This document shows positions 13,836 to 21,461 of a stretch of 31,036 nt of DNA, piece after piece; position 1 is the first letter of the stretch, and each line of letters starts with the position of its first letter. Source of the stretch: SVFI01 sp045643145 (GTDB lineage: Bacteria > Bacillota > Clostridia > Lachnospirales > Lachnospiraceae). The position numbers and the translations under genes are program-made. The notes beneath the pieces were generated by a model. The model ran no database searches. It worked only from the letters and a program-made list of their open reading frames with translations, and was not told the origin of the DNA. The stretch is taken from assembly GCA_045643145.1 (NCBI GenBank), contig JAZUKG010000164.1:1-31036 (forward strand), written 5' to 3'.

Positions 13836-16493
13836 TTAAGCCTGTACCTGCTCAGCGAGAACTTCTTTTGCTTTGTCAATTGCCTGAGCAATACCTGCAG
13901 GATTCTTTCCACCGGCCTGAGCCATATTTGGACGACCACCGCCGCCACCGCCTACTAATCCGGCAATGCCTTTTACGAGGTTACCTGCATGAGCACCCTT
14001 CTTCTGTGCTTCATCACTGGCCATAACTACGAGGTTTACCTTGCCATCAAGATCAGATGCCAATACAACCACGCCTTCACCGAGCTTATCCTTGAGCTGA
14101 TCTCCTAAATCACGAAGACCGTTCATATCTACGCCAGATACAGATGTAGCGAGCAGCTTAACGCCTCCCACTTCTACTACCTGATCTAATACATTTCCCA
14201 GTGCATCCTTGGCTGCTTTGCTCTTTAAGGATTCATTTTCAGCCTGAAGAGCTTTGATTTCAGCCATAAGTGATTTCAATTTATCATTGAGGTTTGCAGG
14301 AGTTGCTTTTACAATCGCTGCTGCAGCGAGTACCTGCTCTTCTAATTTTGCATAATATGCTAATACATTTGCGCCTGTAATGGCTTCAATTCTACGAACA
14401 CCGGCAGCAACACCGCTTTCCTGTGTAATCTTGAAGCTGTGGATATCTCCTGTATTTGCTACATGAGTACCACCACAAAGTTCCTTTGAGAAGTCTCCCA
14501 TAGAAACGACTCTTACGCTCTCGCCATACTTTTCACCAAATAATGCCATAGCACCTGAAGCCTTTGCTTCATCTACATTCATAACCTTGGTTACTACGTC
14601 AAGACCTTCTGCGATCTTGGCATTTACGATAGCTTCTACCTTGGCAAGTTCCTCTTTGGTAACTGCCTGACCGTGACTAAAGTCAAATCTGGTTCTGTCA
14701 GCATCCTGATAAGAACCCTGCTGATGTACATGATCTCCCAGTACTTCCTGAAGAGCAGCCTGTAAAAGGTGAGTTGCTGAATGGTTTCTACATGTACTCA
14801 TACGATTTGCAGTATCTACTGCCAGGTGAGCTGTTTCATCCTTTTTGATAGTTCCTGAAACAACTACTCCGAGATGAGCGACTCTGTTTTCCGGAAGTTT
14901 TACTGTATCCTTTACTTCAAATACACCACCGGCTGTTGTAATCTGACCGATATCACCCTTCTGACCACCCATGGTAGCATAGAAAGGAGTCTCAGTTACG
15001 ATAATAGTACCGTTTGTACCCTCTGTGAGAGCATCTGCTAAAGCATTTTCATCTGCGATTGCTGCAATCTTGGAATCACATTCTAATGAATCATATCCTA
15101 CAAACGCTGTCTTGATATCAGTAGATAAATCATTGAATAAATCAGAATCTGTAGAAAGCTTTGCTGAGAAGTTTGCATTTTCTCTGGCTTTCTGCTTCTG
15201 CTGCTCCATAGCTTCTTCAAATCCCTTTTCGTCTACCTTAACGCCTTCTTCATCAGCCATTTCAACTGTCAGTTCGATTGGGAATCCAAAGGTATCATAG
15301 AGATAGAATGCGCTCTTTCCGTCGATTGTCTTTTCTCCGGATTTTACCTTTTCATCAAGAATCTTCTTAAATTCCTTCATACCGTTTTCCAGAGTACTTT
15401 CAAAACGTACGATTTCCTTGTCAAGTTCCTTGAGAATAAAGTCACGCTGTTTTACTAAAAGCGGATAGCTTTCATTGTATACATCATCAATAAAGATGGT
15501 TGCAATCTTGATTAAGTTTTCTTTCTTAAGACCCAGTGTACGTCCGTGTCTGACTGCACGACGGATTAAACGACGCAGTACATATCCGGCTCCCACATTG
15601 GAAGGAGTAAGTCTGGCTTCATCACCGATGAGCATAACGGATGTACGCATATGGTCAGAAAGAATACGCATAGATTTTGTCTGCTTTTCTTCTGCATCAT
15701 ATTTGCAGTTTGCTTCTTTTTCAATATATGCAATAACCGGAGCGAAAAGGTCTGTCTGGTATACGTCCTTGGTTCCGTTCAGGAAAGCAAGGTTTCTTTC
15801 AAGACCCCAACCGGTATCTACGTTTTTCTGTTTAAGTGGTGTTAAATGACCATCTTTATGCTTTTCATACTGCATAAATACGTCATTACCCAACTCTGTA
15901 TATTTACCACAGCTACATCCGGGACCACAGTTTGGACCACAATCCGGAACATCTGCGATATAGAACATTTCACTGTCAGGACCACATGGACCGTATTCCA
16001 ATCCCCACCAGTTATCTTCTGCAGGAAGGTAATATACGTTTTCCTTTTTAAATCCTGAATTGATACGGCACTGTGCACCCTCTTCATCACGTGGTGCATT
16101 TTCGTCACCTGCAAATACAGTTGCTGCGAGGTGATCTCTGTCAAAACCGTAAACCTGAGTTAATAATTCATAACTCCATTTTGTTCTGTCTTCTTTAAAG
16201 TAGTCACCAAGACTCCAGCTACCCATCATTTCAAAGAAAGTAACGTGACTCTTGTCTCCTACAGAATCGATATCGTTGGTACGAACACACCCCTGCACGT
16301 TGCAAAGTCTGGTTCCGAGCGGATGCTTCTGTCCTAAAAGATATGGCATGAGCGGCTGCATACCAGCTACATTGAATAATACTCCGGTAGAACCGTCAGA
16401 TACTAAAGAAACTGCTCCTACGTCTACATGTCCGCGTTCTTTATAAAAGTTAAGCCAGCCGTTTCTCAGCTCATTTGATGTAAACTGTTTCAT
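13836..16493 (-). CDS. alaS: Alanyl-tRNA synthetase
   Basis: An 885-aa class II synthetase that charges tRNA-Ala. In order: catalytic domain (about 1-250), tRNA-recognition helices (about 250-460), the editing domain with zinc-type motifs HSATH (H571, H575) and CGGTH (C673, H677), and the C-Ala domain with a coiled-coil (about 720-775) and a glycine-rich segment (GIAGLVGGGGGGRPNMAQAGG). The catalytic domain is not the common bacterial form: it reads NVAGMQPLMPYLLGQKHPLGT and GPCGPDSEMF, and carries a small cysteine cluster at C185, C189, C193 and C195. The ATG is preceded by AAAGGAG at six bases. It lies 64 bases after glyS with a strong hairpin between them, and is probably cotranscribed from the promoter at 18621-18649. 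Confidence 0.97.
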   Translation of the reverse strand: MKQFTSNELRNGWLNFYKERGHVDVGAVSLVSDGSTGVLFNVAGMQPLMPYLLGQKHPLGTRLCNVQGCVRTNDIDSVGDKSHVTFFEMMGSWSLGDYFKEDRTKWSYELLTQVYGFDRDHLAATVFAGDENAPRDEEGAQCRINSGFKKENVYYLPAEDNWWGLEYGPCGPDSEMFYIADVPDCGPNCGPGCSCGKYTELGNDVFMQYEKHKDGHLTPLKQKNVDTGWGLERNLAFLNGTKDVYQTDLFAPVIAYIEKEANCKYDAEEKQTKSMRILSDHMRTSVMLIGDEARLTPSNVGAGYVLRRLIRRAVRHGRTLGLKKENLIKIATIFIDDVYNESYPLLVKQRDFILKELDKEIVRFESTLENGMKEFKKILDEKVKSGEKTIDGKSAFYLYDTFGFPIELTVEMADEEGVKVDEKGFEEAMEQQKQKARENANFSAKLSTDSDLFNDLSTDIKTAFVGYDSLECDSKIAAIADENALADALTEGTNGTIIVTETPFYATMGGQKGDIGQITTAGGVFEVKDTVKLPENRVAHLGVVVSGTIKKDETAHLAVDTANRMSTCRNHSATHLLQAALQEVLGDHVHQQGSYQDADRTRFDFSHGQAVTKEELAKVEAIVNAKIAEGLDVVTKVMNVDEAKASGAMALFGEKYGESVRVVSMGDFSKELCGGTHVANTGDIHSFKITQESGVAAGVRRIEAITGANVLAYYAKLEEQVLAAAAIVKATPANLNDKLKSLMAEIKALQAENESLKSKAAKDALGNVLDQVVEVGGVKLLATSVSGVDMNGLRDLGDQLKDKLGEGVVVLASDLDGKVNLVVMASDEAQKKGAHAGNLVKGIAGLVGGGGGGRPNMAQAGGKNPAGIAQAIDKAKEVLAEQVQA

Positions 16494-16508
16494 TTTTATC
16501 TCCTTTTT

Positions 16509-16537
16509 ATTGCCCCGATGTAAAACACCAGGGCAAT
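16509..16537 (-). promoter_or_regulatory. Intercistronic hairpin between glyS and alaS
   Basis: The transcript can form a 12-bp stem (16526-16537 with 16509-16520, two G-U pairs) around a five-base loop UUUUA. It is followed by AAAAAGGAG, the alaS ribosome binding site, and not by T residues, so it does not look like an intrinsic terminator. It may affect stability or translation of the alaS part. Confidence 0.55.
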
Positions 16538-16557
16538 GTCATTCAAATTAATATTTA

Positions 16558-17955
16558 TTACCAGATGAATTTATCAGCAAAGTATGCATCTAAATCAGCG
16601 ATAGCAACTCTTTCCTGTTCCATAGAATCACGGAAACGAACTGTTACCATTCCATCTGTTTCTGACTCAAAGTCATATGTAATACAGAATGGAGTACCGA
16701 TTTCGTCCTGACGACGATAACGCTTACCAATATTTCCTCTGTCATCAAATTCACAGTTGTATTTCTTTGAAAGTTCATCAAAGATCTTTTCAGCACCTTC
16801 ATTTAATTTCTTTGAAAGTGGTAATACACCAATCTTTACAGGTGCCAGTGCAGGATGGAAATGAAGAACTGTACGAACATCAGGCTTATCTTCTGTTCCG
16901 ATGTTTTCTTCATCATATGCTGCACACAGGAATGCGAGTACCACACGGTCAGCACCCAGTGAAGGCTCGATTACGTATGGAACATACTTTTCATTCTTTA
17001 CATCATCAAAGTAAGACATATCCTGTCCTGAAGTATTCTGATGCTGTGTTAAGTCATAATCTGTTCTGTCGGCGATACCCCAAAGTTCACCCCATCCAAA
17101 TGGGAATTTGAACTCGATATCCGTAGTACCCTTACTGTAGAAGCAAAGTTCTTCCGGATCATGGTCACGAAGTCTCATTTCGTCTTCTTTGATACCCAGT
17201 GTTAATAACCAGTCACGGCAGAAACCTCTCCAGTACTGGAACCATTCAAGGTCTGTACCAGGCTCACAGAAAAATTCCAGTTCCATCTGTTCAAACTCTC
17301 TGGTACGGAATGTAAAGTTACCAGGAGTAATTTCGTTACGGAAAGACTTACCGATCTGTCCGATACCGAATGGAATTTTCTTACGAGATGTTCTCTGAAC
17401 ATTTTTAAAGTTAACAAAGATACCCTGAGCGGTTTCAGGTCTTAAGTATACTGTGTTCTTGGCATCTTCTGTAACACCCTGGAAGGTCTTGAACATTAAG
17501 TTAAACTGTCTGATATCTGTAAAGTTGTGCTTTCCGCAGGTAGGACATGGAATGTTGTGATCTTCTACATATGCCTTCATTTCTTCCTGTGAGAATGCAT
17601 CGATTGGCTTGTCCAGTGTAAGACCGTTTTCTGCTACGAAGTCTTCGATAATCTTGTCAGCACGGAAACGTTCATGACATTCCTTACAGTCCATTAACGG
17701 ATCTGCGAATCCGCCAAGATGTCCTGAAGCTACCCATGTCTGTGGGTTCATAAGGATTGCACAGTCAACACCTACATTGTATTTGTTTTCCATGATGAAC
17801 TTCTGCCACCATGCTTTTTTTACATTGTTTTTCAGTTCTACACCGAGATTACCGTAATCCCAAGTATTGGCAAGGCCTCCGTAAATTTCAGAGCCCGGAT
17901 ATACGAATCCTCTGTTTTTCGCTAATGCAACGATTTTTTCAAATGATTTTTCCAT
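16558..17955 (-). CDS. glyS: Glycyl-tRNA synthetase, single-chain alpha2 type
   Basis: A 465-aa class II synthetase charging tRNA-Gly, of the homodimeric type shared with archaea and eukaryotes and found in many Gram-positive bacteria, not the alpha2beta2 glyQ/glyS enzyme. Visible landmarks are GFVYPGSEIYGGLANTWDYG at 16-35, cysteine pairs C90/C93 and C137/C140, LRPETAQGIF at 171-180, FRNEITP at 205-211 and REFEQMELE at 219-227, plus the C-terminal anticodon-binding domain. Length is typical. The gene starts 12 bases after a lipoprotein gene with an excellent AAGGAGGAGA site, leaving no room for a T-box leader of its own. The symbols glyQS and glyS are both used for this form. Confidence 0.97.
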   Translation of the reverse strand: MEKSFEKIVALAKNRGFVYPGSEIYGGLANTWDYGNLGVELKNNVKKAWWQKFIMENKYNVGVDCAILMNPQTWVASGHLGGFADPLMDCKECHERFRADKIIEDFVAENGLTLDKPIDAFSQEEMKAYVEDHNIPCPTCGKHNFTDIRQFNLMFKTFQGVTEDAKNTVYLRPETAQGIFVNFKNVQRTSRKKIPFGIGQIGKSFRNEITPGNFTFRTREFEQMELEFFCEPGTDLEWFQYWRGFCRDWLLTLGIKEDEMRLRDHDPEELCFYSKGTTDIEFKFPFGWGELWGIADRTDYDLTQHQNTSGQDMSYFDDVKNEKYVPYVIEPSLGADRVVLAFLCAAYDEENIGTEDKPDVRTVLHFHPALAPVKIGVLPLSKKLNEGAEKIFDELSKKYNCEFDDRGNIGKRYRRQDEIGTPFCITYDFESETDGMVTVRFRDSMEQERVAIADLDAYFADKFIW

Positions 17956-17967
17956 GATATCTCCTCC

Positions 17968-18558
17968 TTATTCATATATAATATATGCTTTTTGTCCTTC
18001 GTTTAAGTTGACTGCAGTCTTTTCATCAATCGCTTTTACGCCATCTGAAATGTATGCAATCTTGCCCGGCAAACGTACCTGCATCGCTTCTTCTAAAATC
18101 ACGATCTTCATATCGCCCTTTTCGATTACCTGCGCATTGCCTGCCAAAGAATCATCCTTGGACACACCTGTCATAGCAGGATATTCATAGCCTTTGGAAT
18201 ATCCGTCTGAAACTGTGCCTACGAATAAAAACTTTTCATTAAAATCAAAATAATCCTGATAGCCTTCATACTGAAGCTCTACCTTGATCATATTGTTGTC
18301 ATCTACAGTTACCTGATTCAGCTTGGTCGCTTCTTCTCTGCCCACACCCTGATTATAAGCAGAAGATGCAGATTCAATCTGTCCCTTTAATTCATCCATG
18401 CTGTAATAAGGCTGGTTGAAGTCCTCGATCATATAGTGTGTAATCACACCCTTTTTGTCTACGAGGATTGATGTGCTTTGAGGTTCCCATTTTGCTCCGC
18501 ACCCGCTCAAAAGCATGGTAGCCAGGATAAGCAAAAGCCCCATCTTTACTTTTTTCAT
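17968..18558 (-). CDS. Lipoprotein of unknown function
   Basis: A 196-aa lipoprotein with a signal peptide ending in the lipobox LLSGC. The mature part is mixed alpha/beta and slightly acidic and contains SILVDKKGVITHYMIEDF near its start and a C-terminal LNEGQKAYIIYE; I do not recognise a named family, though similar proteins occur in Lachnospiraceae. The ATG at 18558 is used because GGGAG lies just upstream and gives a proper signal peptide; an in-frame TTG at 18594 would put this site inside the gene. It is the first gene of the unit that continues with glyS 12 bases later, so it is probably made with the two synthetases. Confidence 0.8.
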   Translation of the reverse strand: MKKVKMGLLLILATMLLSGCGAKWEPQSTSILVDKKGVITHYMIEDFNQPYYSMDELKGQIESASSAYNQGVGREEATKLNQVTVDDNNMIKVELQYEGYQDYFDFNEKFLFVGTVSDGYSKGYEYPAMTGVSKDDSLAGNAQVIEKGDMKIVILEEAMQVRLPGKIAYISDGVKAIDEKTAVNLNEGQKAYIIYE

Positions 18559-18620
18559 ATTTGTCTCCCTACAATTCGTCCCGAATTTTCGCAATCCGGC
18601 TTATAAATATACCGCATTAT

Positions 18621-18649
18621 ATTATACAAGCAGATAATTAGTTTTTCAA
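18621..18649 (-). promoter_or_regulatory. Promoter of the lipoprotein-glyS-alaS unit
   Basis: TTGAAA (18644-18649 on the complement), a 17-base spacer and TATAAT (18621-18626). The transcript should start near 18614, leaving a leader of about 55 bases with one small hairpin (AATTCG with CGAATT, 18573-18587). That is too short for a T-box riboswitch. Confidence 0.9.
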
Positions 18650-18659
18650 CCTTGATTTT

Positions 18660-19313
18660 TTATAGTTTACAGCTTTCCAAAATAGACAGACTCTTGAAAC
18701 TGTGCCCGATATACTTTTTGCGATAATATTCACACTCCCGGATCAGTTCTCCGAGTACCTTTTCCGATACGGTAAAACTGTAAAGCTTTTCTACCGGAGT
18801 ATTTCTGACAAATTCGATGGTATATTTGGTCGTATCCTCCAGTGCATGCCCTTCTATCACCCCAGGGAACTCTCCGTTGATGGTAAGAGCCTTCATTTCA
18901 TAGATGCATTTGACCAAATCGTTGCTGATGGAGTCCTTTAACAATGCCAAAAGAGATGCGTATAAAAGCTTTAGCATTTCCTTTTCATCATTATTTTCAC
19001 GGCAGTAATAATCTGCCACATCCGCAAAATACATTCCGTACATGGCTCCCTCAAAGTCATTACGAATGTCCTGAAAATAATTCTCAATATGTGCATCCGT
19101 CAGCGTATATGCCGATTTCCCCTCTACGAGTTTAAAGGTTCCATAGCAGAATACATCTGTGGTTGCCAAAAAACGGTTGTTTGGCTTTTTCGCTCCTCTG
19201 GCAAACACCGTGACCGCACCGCGTTCTTTGGTTAATATCACTATTCTTTTGTCAGTTTCAAAAACAGGGACGGCTTTAATCACCATCCCTGTTACCTGTA
19301 TAAATTCCTGCAT
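18660..19313 (-). CDS. recO: DNA repair protein RecO
   Basis: A 217-aa RecO, which loads RecA on SSB-coated single-stranded DNA with RecR and anneals strands. The N-terminal OB-fold is recognisable (TGMVIKAVPVFETDKRIVILTKERGAVTVFARGAKK), followed by the helical C-terminal domain (YGMYFADVADYYCREN). It is shorter than typical RecO (about 240-260 aa) and lacks the four-cysteine zinc site found in many homologues; the corresponding segment reads NGEFPGVIEGHALED. It follows era by 27 bases, a very common gene order in Firmicutes. Confidence 0.93.
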   Translation of the reverse strand: MQEFIQVTGMVIKAVPVFETDKRIVILTKERGAVTVFARGAKKPNNRFLATTDVFCYGTFKLVEGKSAYTLTDAHIENYFQDIRNDFEGAMYGMYFADVADYYCRENNDEKEMLKLLYASLLALLKDSISNDLVKCIYEMKALTINGEFPGVIEGHALEDTTKYTIEFVRNTPVEKLYSFTVSEKVLGELIRECEYYRKKYIGHSFKSLSILESCKL

Positions 19314-19340
19314 ATGTACCTTTCCTGAATGTATAAAAAA

Positions 19341-20249
19341 TTAAAGTTCCTTTGGATTGTATCCAAAGTTTTTCAGTAAAAAGTCGCTGTCTCTCCAGTC
19401 CTTTTTGACCTTGACCCAAAGCTGCAGGTTTACCTGACATTCGAGCAAATCTTCAATCTCTGCTCTGGCCTTGGAGCCAATCTTTTTGAGCATCACTCCG
19501 CCCTTTCCGATAATAATGCCCTTGTGAGAGTCTCTTTCACATACGATGGTAGCGTTGATATCCACGATATTCTTTCTATATTTCATACTGTCAATCGCTA
19601 CTGCCACTCCGTGAGGGATCTCATCATTTAAACATCTGAGGGCCTGTTCTCTGATCAGTTCTGACACAATCTGTCTTTGCGGCTGATCTGTTACGGTATC
19701 TTCATCATAAAACATCGGTCCGTACGGAAGATATTTAAAAATAGTTTCCAGTAAATCGTCTTTATTTTCACCCTTTAATGCAGAAACCGGAACAATTTCC
19801 TCAAAATCCATTTCCCGGCGATAGGTATCGATAAAGGTCAGGATTTCTTCCCTTTTTACGGTATCAATTTTGTTGATTACCAGGATTACCGGAGTCTTTA
19901 CCTTTTTGAGCTGTTCGATAATGAACTTCTCACCGGCACCGATAAAGGTAGACGGCTCTACCAGCCATAAAATGACATCCACCTCAGATAATGTATTTTG
20001 TGCCACCTTGACCATATAATCGCCCAGTTTATTTTTTACCTTGTGAATACCCGGTGTATCCAAAAAGACGATCTGTCCTCTGTCATCGGTATAAACTGTC
20101 TGAATTCTGTTTCTGGTAGTCTGTGGCTTGTTTGAGGTAATCGCAATCTTTTGTCCGATTAACTGATTCATCAGTGTCGATTTTCCTACATTTGGTCTGC
20201 CGATTAAGGTCGCAAACCCTGATTTTTTGGTTTCTGCGTTTAAATCCAT
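19341..20249 (-). CDS. era: GTPase Era
   Basis: A 302-aa GTPase that binds the 3' end of 16S rRNA and assists 30S assembly. The GTPase domain has GRPNVGKS (residues 17-24), DTPG (64-67) and NKID (126-129). The C-terminal KH RNA-binding domain has IIGKGGVMLKKIG at about 245-257. Length is typical (about 300 aa). It starts three bases after the stop of the DUF4349 lipoprotein gene, so translation is likely coupled, and recO follows. Confidence 0.97.
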   Translation of the reverse strand: MDLNAETKKSGFATLIGRPNVGKSTLMNQLIGQKIAITSNKPQTTRNRIQTVYTDDRGQIVFLDTPGIHKVKNKLGDYMVKVAQNTLSEVDVILWLVEPSTFIGAGEKFIIEQLKKVKTPVILVINKIDTVKREEILTFIDTYRREMDFEEIVPVSALKGENKDDLLETIFKYLPYGPMFYDEDTVTDQPQRQIVSELIREQALRCLNDEIPHGVAVAIDSMKYRKNIVDINATIVCERDSHKGIIIGKGGVMLKKIGSKARAEIEDLLECQVNLQLWVKVKKDWRDSDFLLKNFGYNPKEL

Positions 20250-20252
20250 GTT

Positions 20253-21323
20253 TTATTCCTTTTCTTCTGTCTTGGCATCCAAGTCAATCTGATTGGATGA
20301 CTCTGTGCTTGCTTCTTCTGTATGATTCTTTTTCTTTCCAAAGAAGCCCTTCTTTTCTTTTTTCTTTCCATCTTTGTTTTTTCTTCTTCTGAAGGCCTTG
20401 AAAATCTTGACAATCACAAAGATGATAATTCCCCAAATTACCAGATATGGTAAATCAATAATCAAACCGATAAAGAATTCCTTGAGTCCTACCAGGACGT
20501 TCATGACACTTCTGGCAAATCCGTTGACCATTCTCTCCCAGTCACTTTCCGGTACAACTTCCGGTTCAGAATAAACCTTTACTTCTTTTACATAGACAGA
20601 AACCGTAGCAAAATCTACCAGGTTATCATAGGTACGAAGTCTGGATTCGATATTCTGAAGTTCATAACGAATCTCTGTCAATCTGGATTCCAATGCGATG
20701 ATGGTATCGACATCCTCTGCCTGTCCTAAAAGGACCATCATTCTTTCCTGTTCTACTTCGAGTGCTTCTTTTCTGCTCTGAGTATCTACATACTGAAGAG
20801 TGATATCCTCTGCAGTTTCTGATTTATTGGTTACATTGCAGCTGTCACCAATCTGTTTTACCAGTTCATCCAGCTTTCCGGCAGGAACACGTACTGTAAA
20901 GTTCGCTGTTCTCACGGAAGAAGAATTATAACCATTTCCTCCGATGGAGCTGTTTTCTACATATCCGCCCATGCCGGCTACCTTTGACTGTAAATTGTCA
21001 ATCAAAGCATCAAACTCTGTGGTTTCTGCTGTTAAATCGACTCTCTTGATCAGCTTTCGATTGGTAGCTACCGGAGTATCTGCCGCTGAAGAGCCGCTGT
21101 CTGATTCATCCATAGCTTCTTCTGCTTCTACTTCATAGCTGTCATCATAAGCGGCATTTGTGTAAATGTCATCTGTTGCATAAGATTCGGTAGCTGCAGC
21201 GCCTGCGCCATCCATTGAATCATACTTTGCTGCATAATTGCTACTGCCGCAGCCGGTGGTGATGATAGCTGCCATGATAAGTGCCAATACTGCATTTGTT
21301 TTGATTTTTCCTAACTTTCTCAT
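20253..21323 (-). CDS. DUF4349-family lipoprotein
   Basis: A 356-aa membrane-attached protein. It has a lipoprotein signal peptide (TTGC), a low-complexity acidic spacer (about residues 20-90), the DUF4349 region (KRVDLTAETTEFDALIDNL to FATVSVYVKEV) with a coiled-coil of about 50 residues in its middle, a C-terminal membrane segment (about LPYLVIWGIIIFVIVKIF) and a lysine-rich cytosolic tail. Lipid anchor and transmembrane helix together would tether both ends to the membrane. The ATG at 21323 follows a GGGGAGG site; an upstream start at 21347 would cover it. It is immediately upstream of era. Function unknown. Confidence 0.85.
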   Translation of the reverse strand: MRKLGKIKTNAVLALIMAAIITTGCGSSNYAAKYDSMDGAGAAATESYATDDIYTNAAYDDSYEVEAEEAMDESDSGSSAADTPVATNRKLIKRVDLTAETTEFDALIDNLQSKVAGMGGYVENSSIGGNGYNSSSVRTANFTVRVPAGKLDELVKQIGDSCNVTNKSETAEDITLQYVDTQSRKEALEVEQERMMVLLGQAEDVDTIIALESRLTEIRYELQNIESRLRTYDNLVDFATVSVYVKEVKVYSEPEVVPESDWERMVNGFARSVMNVLVGLKEFFIGLIIDLPYLVIWGIIIFVIVKIFKAFRRRKNKDGKKKEKKGFFGKKKNHTEEASTESSNQIDLDAKTEEKE

Positions 21324-21461
21324 TTGTTGTCCTCCCCTTAATCTCAACTGTTTTCAATCGAGATCATCTCCGATTTCATATTTTATATTCTTTTATAAAC
21401 AATTCCTGCATCAAAACGATGTTTTTTCATTGCTTATATATCATATACGAAACCATTTACA

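Noticed and set aside
16494..16557. Intrinsic terminator after glyS
   Set aside because: The hairpin is strong, but on the minus strand it is followed by A residues and the alaS ribosome binding site, not by a T-tract.
16689..17111. 140-codon plus-strand open frame in glyS
   Set aside because: Histidine-rich shadow of a well-conserved synthetase.
17956..18660. T-box riboswitch for glyS/alaS
   Set aside because: The leader is about 55 bases and the lipoprotein-glyS gap 12 bases; no space for stem I and antiterminator.
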